Positions 12,257-22,356 of a stretch of DNA of 61,958 nucleotides are shown here, in pieces. Every line of letters starts with the position of its first letter. Within the stretch, counting starts at the first letter, position 1. The translations under genes were made by a program, and so were the position numbers. Below the pieces are notes generated by a model. The model had not been told where the DNA came from, did not search any database, and saw only the letters and a list, made by a program, of their open reading frames with translations. Where the stretch lies: the NCBI GenBank assembly GCA_014825775.1, contig MVAQ01000119.1, positions 1 through 61,958 of the forward strand. The letters run 5' to 3'. The stretch comes from Krasilnikovozyma curviuscula (taxonomy: Eukaryota; Basidiomycota; Tremellomycetes; Cystofilobasidiales; Mrakiaceae).

Positions 12257-14080
12257 TTAAACTGAACCACTGTCGTCACCATTGTGCCTCGGGGATATGA
12301 GGGAGAACTTAGGGGACCTCGAGAGATTGTTTCTTTCTCCGGCTGTTAACAGAATCAAACCTGAGGAAATCCCTCGAGAGGGACTCCTCGCCAATCGATT
12401 TGGTCTCAACACTTTAATTCCTTTAATGGGAGTCGAGTCTGAGACAACAATGCTCGGTGTCGAGGAAGTCGGTTCGTTTTGGTGGCTTTGTGGAGTTTGA
12501 GCGCCAACATCTTGCTCTGAGATCTCTTCCGTAGATTGAGATTGGAAGGTAAGCCTACAAAGAAGAGACCAAGATCAGGTGTTATCCCCAATCTAAAGCG
12601 CTAGGATAAGAAAACGCACAGATACACTGCAAAGAAGGTAAAGCACAGTCCGAACATAAAGTTGAAAGCTCTTGACAAGGACACGTTATCAAAATCTCTG
12701 TACAGTACACCTGAGCCAACTATCGATGCGGTAGAGAAGCAGACGAATTGAGCTATTTTAAAAAAGGTAACAATGTCAATTAGGGAATCATGATATCGTA
12801 CAATCGAGGGCACTTTACTGGGGACGACAATCTGATGAGACGCAGAGTCGAATTTATTTGTAACAGAGTTGAATAAGTAACAGGACTTAAATCCGTCTGA
12901 ATAAAAATACACCCACTTTGGAGTCATGTTCTTGAAGTGCCTTGTTGAGGTACCTTATCTGCCCGAAGGCTGTAACCGCCAGCACACCTAGTGCCACCCA
13001 CAGCACCGGCTCCATGAAGTCTCGACTGGTCAGTAGCGAGGCGACTGCTTTGGTACTGAGCACTGTGTATCCCCCAAGCATTGACGTGAGAAGCAGTGGG
13101 AAGAGTGCATATCGATTGGCAATTTGGGAGGTGACAGGCAGTTCACACACAGCGGTCAACACCACAATAATCACAACCGTAACCACGCTGTAGACAATGA
13201 AAGATGTTGCTGAAAGAAGTCTTAGTAGTGTTTCAGGGTTGATAGTGTCTTCGCTTGGTTTAGAAGCTATTACGATCGTGACAGCACCTACGACTGCAGC
13301 GATCACACCTGTACCGTGAGTTGCGGTCAGCATCATCATCGATGCAATAGTAACAAGCTCAAAATCCCATTCAAAACAACTAACCGAGGATATCTGTTCG
13401 TGCGAACTTCTCATGAAGGATGAGTGGGGACAAGATGGTATTGGACGCCAAAGCAACAGCCCCGAGTGGTGAGATGACAGACGGTGGCTACAGCAACCAA
13501 ATGGCATCGTTAGCTTAATGTTATTTGAAAAATGACCAGTTCGTTTGAGATACTCACAGCGAAGGCATACTGTCAAGCCACACGCCGCATATCAGCTCCT
13601 TGTACGGATATCAACCGACCACGCGGTAGCTTAGAAAAAAGAAAGACAATTAACTCAACGGCAATGAAGTTTCCCGTTTCTCCAATCGACATTAAGCAAA
13701 TTCCCATCCACCAGAACTTGGACTTGAGGTAATTCGTTTCATGATGGCCCTGGTCGTCCGGCCTTGCCCCTCCCAGCAATCCGGTCCTTTCGCTTGACGT
13801 GTCGCTGTTGATGTAGGTTGAACCAGACGATGTTTCTTTGGCTTCGGCAAGCTTGGAGTGAGCGAGCTTCTGGACGATGCTACAATATATGATCCGTGTT
13901 AGCGAAAGACGATGTGAGCGACAAAATGGTTGTGTCGTGTAACAATGGCATATAAACCTACAGGGCCAGCGAGATGATTACATTTCCCGATACAGAAATA
14001 ATGACACCGACCAGTAGCCTGGGGAACATCGAAATCGACAAGGCTGCGGGGTTGCTCGTTCGAAGGCAGACTCTGACCAT
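12257..14080 (-). CDS. NIPA-type magnesium transporter
   Basis: Eight exons on the minus strand (14080-13962, 13879-13660, 13569-13558, 13487-13385, 13308-12917, 12831-12819, 12752-12620, 12554-12257) give 429 residues. The protein has about nine membrane segments, and conserved NIPA/DUF803 blocks are restored by splicing: GETGNFIAYAFAPPSV, SPLGAVALASN, QIRYLNKALQ, KIVVPTQFV and GSGVLYRDF. Family members carry Mg2+ across the plasma or endosomal membrane. Two internal exons are 12 and 13 nt long; without them the frame and both motifs break. The final 298-nt exon encodes a Ser-rich cytosolic tail and has no ATG of its own, so it is easy to miss. The start may also be the in-frame ATG at 14029. 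The gene shares a 94-bp divergent promoter with TFB4. Confidence 0.9.
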
Positions 14081-14174
14081 TACCTTGCTTGCTACCTCAA
14101 ATACCAAAATTTCCTCTATTTTTTTTCAAGCACTAGAAGGTGGATGAGCTTGTACTAGTTTGACTAAATTGGTG
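14081..14174. promoter_or_regulatory. 94-bp divergent promoter between NIPA and TFB4
   Basis: This is the whole space between the NIPA start (14080) and the TFB4 start (14175). It contains a T-rich run and no clear TATA box. Both 5' leaders must fit here or overlap (or NIPA uses the downstream ATG at 14029, which widens the gap to 145 bp). Confidence 0.5.
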
Positions 14175-15725
14175 ATGGATGGAGAATCTCAGCAGCCCTC
14201 GTGAGCTTTCTTTGCCGTTTGATCAGCGTCGCTATTTCTGACTTTTACTGGCAGGCTGCTGGCTGTGATAATCGATCTCAATCCTTTTGCTTGGAATGAT
14301 GCTGAGAACGATGATGATGGATGGGGTGAAGCTCTGTCTTTGTCCAAAATGCTGGATCAGCTTTTGGTGTTCCTGAACGCTCACCTGAGCTTGAATTCTT
14401 CAAACGGACTGGTAGTCTACGGAGCTCACTCGAACAACAGGTAGGCCAGTCTCTACATCCCTCAGAAGTTGCACTACTCACTCAATCCTTGACTTTGTGC
14501 TGGGTTCAGCGCGTTGCTATACTCTTCTCACGCACCACTTTCAGCACCAACACCAATCAGTCTTCTAGATGAGGAGGTGCCTATTCAGCGCTGGGACCCT
14601 AACATGTACCAGCCCTTCAAAATAATGAATGATGCGATCTCTAAAGGTGTGCAAGAGATGATGGCTTCTGTCAAAATAGGAGAGAAGTTATCAGAGGCGA
14701 ACGGAGATTCGATGGAAGATGTTAATCCAGAGGGAAACATCTCGAAAGGGAATAAGAAATTAGAGATTGATAGTGGTAAGTATCTCATCATCGCTTGACG
14801 TGGTGTACTTATAGTGGTAGGCTGAGACTGATGAGAAATCACGCTTGGCAGGACCAACGTCTCTCGTTCCCCCGTTCGCAAAAGCACTTGCCTTTATCAA
14901 TCGACTTCACCATGCGTCTCTTCAACCAGGGTCGATCACGGGAACCGCAGCGGATGGCTCAATGAACAACAGTGGTGCCAACAGTGAAGCGACAGCAGCG
15001 AACGCTCGAATCTTAATCATCAGTGCTAGCAACGAGTCATCGAATCAATATGTCAGTCTGATGAACTGCATCTTCTCGGCACAAAAGGGAGTGGGTAGAG
15101 TTGTTGTTCTCAAGTTCTGGTCCTTTCCCTTACTGATTGCTGTTTGGGTCCCGTAGCGCACCATTGTGGACGTTTTGAAGGTAGCAGGGAGTGACACTAT
15201 CTTCTTGCAACAGGCGTCTCACTTGACAGGAGGAATTTACTTGCGAGCTCAGAAGAGAGCCTCCCTACTTCAATATCTGATGGTGAGAATATTTTACATC
15301 TTTCAGTCTGGGATTAGAGCTAATTACAGCTTGTCATTATCAGATGAGTTTCTTACCAAACAGGTCCCTACGAACATTGGTAGTACTTCCCTCTCAAGAT
15401 AGAGTCGACTTCAGAGCTGCTTGTTTCTGTCATAAAAATATTGTGGATGTGGGATATGTCTGTTCTGTGTGCCTATCTATTTTCTGGTGGGTCTCCCTCC
15501 AAGTGCGCCTGCGATCGGTCAGTTTTACCCTGACGACATTTCTTTAGTAAACCCCTTCCGGTCTGCTCGACTTGTAAAACAAAGTTTCCACTCAAAACTC
15601 TCCAAGCATTGGGCTTCTCTATGCCCAAGACCGGACCTCCTGGCTCTAAGGCTGGCACGCCCGCACCTCAACCCAGACCAACTCCTCAAGCGGCGAATCC
15701 ACCGAGTTCGATAGAGGTAGGATAA
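14175..15725 (+). CDS. TFB4: TFIIH core subunit Tfb4 (p34)
   Basis: Seven exons (14175-14200, 14255-14440, 14510-14775, 14852-15090, 15157-15282, 15344-15486, 15548-15725) give 387 residues. Tfb4 is the VWA-fold subunit of the TFIIH core, needed for transcription initiation and nucleotide excision repair. The start of the VWA domain ([13 protein letters not shown]) is made by joining the 26-nt first exon. Later blocks are [28 protein letters not shown] and [13 protein letters not shown]. The C-terminal C4 zinc finger is visible as [13 protein letters not shown] and CSTC, with the last Cys of the third unit created across the final intron. The length is close to yeast Tfb4. A Gly/Pro-rich tail ends the protein. 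Confidence 0.95.
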
Positions 15726-15949
15726 TTAGCAGAACACGTATATTATTCTTTTTGTTGTACTTGCAATAAGATTGAATCGCAAGCTTGCTGAGTCAGAGTT
15801 GCTGGAAAAATCTTCGGCTCGGACGAGCAAAAATCAACCCTGCTTCAGTGACTAGATGTGCTACTTAAACCACACTTCACCATCCCAATTTTTTTCAGCC
15901 AATCTTATTCACAGAACAGCTCACTAATCTTTGGCTCATACAGAATTTC

Positions 15950-18900
15950 ATGCCAGCAGAGAGCTCAGGAGGAGCAGGGGAAATAGCGTTCCCTTCGACG
16001 TCAGTACTGGCTCCCACAGCTGTCACCAACAGCAACGGCAGCTCAGGATCTCAGCGTAGCAGCAACAAGAAAAAACACAATGGACCTAAATTACCAAGGC
16101 TTGGAACGGGTGATGCCTCGAGAGCTGGCAGAAAAGGTGGTAGGTCAGCTGGAGGAGACAACAGCATCGTTGCAAGTACCGACGCTTTAGTCATCAGCGA
16201 TGGTACCGTCGGGTCGAGTTCTAGTAGAGCTTCCTCAGCCACTAGAAATGAAGGACGTGGTCGAGGGAGGGGCGGGAGAGGTGGGGCAGGACGAGGGAGA
16301 GGAGGTCATGGCGTCGTGGGAACGGTACCAGCTCCGAACGCCCATTCTCACCCTCAACTCCAGGAACAGCACTCCAATCAGTCTTCAAGACGTTCAAACT
16401 TCAGATCCCAGCTCACTGAATCTGCTCCCAATCAAACCCCAACTTCAGCGCCAACGCAAAAGAAGCTAGACCGTCCTAAGCTCTCCAAGCCCAGTGACGA
16501 TGATGATTTGGCAACTCGCTTGATCTATGCTGTTTCCACACCTCCATTGTAAGTCAACAGTTTGTTACAGTATGACTTGGCCTTGATACTAACCAACTTC
16601 GTTTTTCTCTCCACAGTCCAGACTGCCCGGTATGCTTTTCATCAATCTTCCCTACGCAAAAGATCTGGACTTGTACGCCGAACCAACACATCTGTTTCGA
16701 AGCTGGAAATGGATCAGAAGATGGAATAGCATCCAACAACCAGGACAGCGGCGGCTGTTGGGGTCTTTTCCACCTTCACTGCATTCGAGATTGGTCTACC
16801 TCATCTGTCAAAGGAAAAGAGATACCTGAGTGGGTGTGCCCAAACTGCAGGAAGAAGAGAACTGCAATACCATTAGCATACAGCTGTTTCTGCGGTGCAG
16901 TTGACAACCCGAAACCGAATCAGCTCAACACTCCTCATTCTCACGACGGAAATTGCGCCAGATCTCGATCCAACTGTCAACATCCATGCCCCCTCAACTG
17001 CCACCCTGGACCTTGCCCACCGTGCGCAATTGTAGTTACCCTCCAATGCGGGTCTCATGGTAAACTTTTGTCGATGAGGTGCTCTCAGCGTCCCCTGGAC
17101 GAAGATATCACATCTTTGTCAGATCTGTCCTGCGGAGATGTGTGCGGAAAGCCACTCTCATGTGGCCATACCTCACACTTCTGCATGGATAGTTGTCACG
17201 GTGGTGCTTGTGGTCAATGTGGTGTGATGGAAGAAAAACGGTGCTGGTGCGGAAGGGAGGTGAAGATCGGCAGCTGTGGTGAAGGAAGGTTGTCTGAGGT
17301 GGTGTGTGAAAATGTGGATGGTGAGAAGTGGATTGGCAGTTGGAAATGTAAGAACACTTGTTCCAAGCCTTACGATTGTGGAATTCATTTATGCGAAGAG
17401 GTGAGTCTCTCCTGTGATGTTTTTCGTCTTGCAGTGTTCTGGAAGCCAAAGGTTGTCTCTTCTTTTTAGGGATGCCATCCACATTCGCATGTTCCTCAAA
17501 AATGTCCATTCTCTCCTGAATTGGTGAATTTTTGCCCCTGTGGTCAACATTCGCTCTCAGAATTGCCTGGTCCACCTCGTCTAAGCTGTCAAGACCGAGT
17601 TCCCAAATGTGGCTCCATCTGTTCGAAACGACTAGATGGATGCGACCATCTTTGCTCAAGGACCTGTCACGACGGGCCTTGCCCGCCGTGCGACAAAGAA
17701 GTGGTCCTTCTATGTAGGTGTGGAGAGTCGAAAGTGGTGAGGGAATGCTGGGTCAGAAAGAAGGAAGAGGGTGCTGGTCAATCTGAGGTCCGATGCGAGA
17801 GAGTTTGCAGAGCTTTGAGAAATTGTAGGAGACATGAGTGCGCTCGAATCGTAAGTGATTGTGAGATAATGCTCGTTTTTAGATCTCAACTGACGATGAG
17901 CTGCTTTTCATTGTTCAGTGCTGTCCACTCTCCTGGGAAGCTAGTAAACAGAAAAAAAAGGCTAGAGGAATTGGCCCGGACGACTTCGACGAGACTTCAG
18001 AGTTCCACATGTGCTCTCTGACGTGTGGGAAACCGTTGGCTTGTGGAAACCACTTCTGCGAACTCCCAGACCACAGGGGACCTTGCCGTCGCTGTCTTCA
18101 GGCTTCGTATGAGGAACTCTCTTGCAATTGCGGCAGGACGATCATTCAGCCTCCTGTAGCTTGTGGTACAGTCATCTCTTGCAGCTACCCTTGCACACGA
18201 AGACCGCCTCCTTGTGGCCATCCAAAGGTTGCACACGGATGTCATGAGTCAGAGTCATGTCCTCCTTGTGTCTTTTTGGTTGAAAAGGTGAGAGCCCAGA
18301 TTGGCTACTTTTGCACTGTTGTCCATGCTCACTCTGAATATTTTGATTGCACTCCAGACATGTGCTTGCGGAAAACACGTAGTTAAGAACGTTCGATGCT
18401 CTCAAGAAAGAGTTTCCTGCGGTTCTGCCTGCGGAGAATTGCTGGCTTGTGGTGGTCATAGATGCGAGCTTGTAAGTGACGTTCATTTGGCTATTTTGTA
18501 CCGCCTATCTTACTCCTCCTCCATGTTGATCAGCCCTGTCACCCGCCTGGAGAGCATGAGGAATGCAATAAACCCTGCGGTAAACTTCGAAAGGGCTGCC
18601 ATCATCCTGACCAAGAGAAATGTCACGCTCCTTCCGCTTGCAATGAGGAGAAGCCTTGTGCAACATCGGTCAGACGAACGTGTCAGTGCGGTAGAATCTC
18701 TCAAGTCGTCCCTTGTGGGTACTCAACCTCCAATCCAGTCTCAGCTTCATCGACCTCTCTCCCCTGCTCTTCTGAGTGTGAGAGGGCAAAGAGGAATGAG
18801 CGTCTTGCCATGGCGCTGGGAATCTCGGCAGACAGGGTGGATAGAACAGCAGCATCATATTCCCCCGAATTACTTGCTACAGCTCGAACAATGGGCGGTT

Positions 18901-19577
18901 TTGTTGGGCTTGTTGAGAAGGCTTTCAACGAGTAAGTTTGTCTAAAGATTGTGCTATGCAATTGACCAATTCCTGACTATCTGGTTTCCCTCAGCTTCGT
19001 TTCTGGTGCCAAAGCGTCTCATATTTTGCCAACGATGCACCCAACAAGACGAGAGTTTGTGCTTGCTCTTGCGGAAATCTATCGATTAGACACCCAGTTG
19101 GTCGACCAAGAGCCAAAGAGGTCAATTCAAATACGACGAAGAATTGACACTCGTATTCCTCACCCGTTGCTCTCATCGGCACTCACCATATCAGCAACCA
19201 CGTCATCATTGAAGAAACCTGAAGTTAGAAAGTCAGTTCTGAAAACTACCTCTCCAGCAGTGTCGACAACTGTCGCTGCGCCGATGCCTACTCGCCCAAC
19301 GCCCTGGGCATCGCTTGTCACCCCGGTCCAAACACCTACCTCCGTAGCTTCACCCAAATCAACAACGGTTCCAGCTACCACTGCTTCTGGAGCCCAGGTT
19401 GCTGGCAGGCCGTCATCGTCATCCTACCCGTTTTCGAGATTACGGCCAGAAACAACGGCTTTCGTTCCGCAACAAGCAACTGCTTCAACTTCCATATCTC
19501 CTGCGCCTGTAGTGATGAACAACACTGTGGTTACTGAAAGAGTGGAGGATGATCAGACGTGGGAGGACGACGAATAG
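15950..19577 (+). CDS. FAP1: FAP1/NFX1-type RING, NFX1-finger and R3H protein
   Basis: Seven exons (15950-16548, 16617-17400, 17470-17850, 17919-18287, 18358-18471, 18534-18931, 18995-19577) give 1,075 residues. Residues 1-200 are low complexity with an RG/RGG-rich patch at about 100-122. A RING-type finger begins at C203 (CPVC) and ends near VCPNCRKKR. A long series of NFX1 zinc fingers follows, with the repeated pattern CGK.L.CG.H.C...CH.G.C..C. An R3H domain (HPTRREFVLALAEIYRLD) lies near residue 910, followed by a Ser/Thr/Pro tail. Human NFX1 and yeast Fap1 have the same order; Fap1 is a candidate transcription factor and E3 that binds FKBP12. I infer a nuclear, nucleic-acid-binding ubiquitin-ligase-like role. 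Confidence 0.93.
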
Positions 19578-20411
19578 CGAGGGTGCCGCATTATCTATTC
19601 AGAAGTATGAGCTTGCACACTTCAATAAAAAGGGTGTTTTTTCCTCACAAGGTCACACGATAACATACATGTGGATGGACCTCTTTTAGATAGATGAGTC
19701 GTTTGCGACACACTCGCTGTTGTTTTTTGGGAGTTTAAAAACCTTGCAGCCAATCGCAAAATGCCTCAAAACTGTATCGCCACTGCTAGAGAACGCTAAC
19801 TGTCTCCTGTCCTGTTTATGGAGGGAATCTCCCCAGAGTAGTTAGGACGGTCTAAGTGTGGTCTTTATCCGCCATTACATCACCAGGTTGCGCTAGAAAA
19901 AGCGGCCAAAAAGCGTCAAAATACATAAAGCTTGTGGCTCAGGGGGGCAAAACCTTGCAGTCTCTAGCTTCAAACACGGACAGGTCAGCACCAAATCAAA
20001 CAGACACCAAAAGACACCAGCTCACATACGAATCAGCTATCAATCACATCGAAGCAACGCCAGAGTTCTAGTGCGTGAAGGAGAGGCCAGGCTGTGCGAG
20101 GGTCGAGAAATCTGTTTGGTCAGCGACGTCGAGTGAGAAGAACCGTGACTGTACGAATCGCAGAAGTTGCCAGCACCCCCAGCTCATACCAGGCCATCGA
20201 AGATGAATCAATAACACAGAAAACCAGTTGAGCAGACGGCTTCCAAGGCTGAGAAGAAAAGAAACAGAAGGTGCGCACTCCAATTTGTCAGGTTTATACA
20301 CCGCATCGTACTGAATAACAAACTTGCCCCTTCTTTTCCCACAGAATCAGCCAGATTCAGACGCTTCAGTCTTCATCTTACTAATCCCCTCATTTCATTC
20401 CAACAACCATC
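19578..20411. other. Intergenic spacer
   Basis: Contains the 3' end of the FAP1-like gene and the leader of the next gene. CCCACAG near 20345 could be the acceptor of a leader intron. The open frames on either strand start without ATG and look accidental. Confidence 0.5.
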
Positions 20412-21888
20412 TTGTCCAACGACACCCAATTTTCTCTGTTCGTAAAGATGCCGCCCTCCTGTCAGAGGTCCTGTTCGCCAGAATCGAGACCCAAAAAGAG
20501 TGTGCACTTTGCTTGCCCTATCAAATCACCAAATCTCTTTGCTGTAAGTGTCGTTTTATCCATCTGTTTCCTTCCCTTCGCATTGGGGCAGCAACCCTGG
20601 TTTTTGGGGGGAGGGTTCCAGACAATCCCCAAACAGGAAAGACGCGGATCGATCAAACCGCCGTCATTACGGTTTTCCCACCTGCCGCGTGGTGCCCTTT
20701 TTTTTTTGTATGCCTCTTCTGACGCAGAATTTTCTCTTCCATCCACACAGTCCGTCTTTAATACTTGGTCCGTGCTCGAGTATGACAGATCACCGATCAC
20801 TCCTCCAACAATAGAAGAACGCTCCTGTTTCCTTCCAGCCAGAGGCGACCGTTGCTATGAGGACTACACCCCATCTCCCTTATCGACCAGCCCAGTGAAA
20901 ACCCTAAAAACATCTCCAGCATCGAAGCAGTATTCAAAGAAGATCAAAGCTTCCAAGGGCGGCCGAAGTGGATCGAGACGCTCCCGAATCGCCGCATTGA
21001 ATCTCGAGGAAGACGACTTCCAGGAGTATTCAGACAAATGGGAGGCGATAGACAGCTTCCTTGATGACCATCTCGATGGAAACGAGAGCGAAGGCGAAGA
21101 GGAGGAGGAGGATGATAGCGGCTTTGTCGGTCAAGAAGAGGAGGAGAACGAAGAGGAAGCAGGCGAGCACGGTGACACAGCAGAAGGTGAGACTCTCTGA
21201 GCTACAGTTGTGTTCTTAGTGTGCATGGTTCTAACTTCTGGCTCCTTTAGCACTATCAACCTCACCGTTACCCACCTCAGCTTCCCCTCCCCCCTCGCCT
21301 TGCACTCAACGTCGTCTTCAGTGGCTTCAGTCTCAGGCCCAGTGCCTCCCTCTCAAGCACAAACTCATGTTGCTCTCCTGTCTTGGGGACGACAATTCAG
21401 CTCCTACCACAGACGATGAAAGCTCACCTCGTGAAGGACTGAGTTTGAACATTTGCTCGAGTCCTTTGGGTATGGAGAGTGGAGAGAGCTCAGCTTCGGA
21501 GGAACCATGGGGGCGTTCACTCTCATTCACGTCCAGTACCACCAACAGCTCATCCACATCAACACTTTCATGCTTATCCATCGACTCCTACAGCGGTCTT
21601 CACTTTCCTACCACAAAAGTGTCATTTGGTGACGGGTTCCCTGTCTCCCTTGAGCTTCCATCACTTTCTTTCGCCTCTGTTTCAGGGCATTCGACACCGG
21701 ACAACACCTTCTCTTCCCCCATCTTGCCGAGCTATCAGCTATCATCCCTCTCTGTTCCTTTCATGTGCCCACCGCTCACGCCTGACGAGGGCTCGTCGGA
21801 ATCTGATGGTAGCCATGACATCGAACACTTCTTGCCGTCCACCACTAACGACAAGAGCAATTTTGCTCAAGCATCAATAATATCATGA
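20412..21888 (+). CDS. Acidic, Ser-rich protein with a PP1-docking motif
   Basis: Three exons (20412-20543, 20751-21186, 21251-21888) give 401 residues; starting at the ATG at 20451 gives 388. I do not recognise a named family. Visible features: near the N-terminus KKSVHFA fits the RVxF-type docking motif for protein phosphatase 1; after the first intron comes SVFNTWSVLEYDRSPITPP, which looks conserved and has proline-directed phosphosites; a basic patch (KKIKASKGGRSGSRRSR) is followed by a long Glu/Asp run; the C-terminal third is Ser/Thr rich. The first intron is 207 nt, a multiple of three, and has no stop, so the frame stays open if retained. A PP1 regulator is a hypothesis only. Confidence 0.6.
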
Positions 21889-22356
21889 CCACCTGAACGA
21901 CCAATTGCACATTTGAATGCCCACGCATAGCATTATTCTTCACGCCGACCTCCCCCACCTTTATCTACAAACATTGCACTTTACTACCCTTTACTTCTTA
22001 TACCTTTGTCCTACTTGATTCTTGGCTTAGTTATTTGAAGTTGTTGATCAATTTCCATTTTCGAGAAAAATCTTGGAGAAAGTGTTGTTTTGATTTTGTC
22101 AAAAAAAGGTCGAAACCATATTACTCTATGTTCTGGAGAGTCTGAAGATATCTTCCAGTGTTCCAAGTCAAGTCTAACTTCTTTTCCATCTGTCCCGGTT
22201 GGCGGTGAACGCTCCTGATGGGAAACACACCAAAAGGCAGCCGAGTTTGACTCGGCTGTGTTTCAGGACCTGACTTTTCCACTTGATCTTGGTTTCCATC
22301 CAGCGACGACTTCAATCCACCGAAACACTTGACCTCACGCGCACTTAACTATCGAA
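21889..22356. other. Intergenic spacer before CAR2
   Basis: A T-rich 3' region (about 21900-22100) is followed by the CAR2 promoter. AGCCGAGTTTGACTCGGCT near 22240-22258 is an inverted repeat (arms AGCCGAGT and ACTCGGCT) that could bind a dimeric regulator; this is visual only. Confidence 0.4.

Noticed and set aside
12406..12591. Separate ORF of 61 codons on the minus strand downstream of NIPA
   Set aside because: It overlaps the better supported NIPA tail exon in another frame.
20068..20301. Minus-strand open frame of 77 codons in the gap before the PP1-motif gene
   Set aside because: It starts with GTG rather than ATG and has no motif or splice support.
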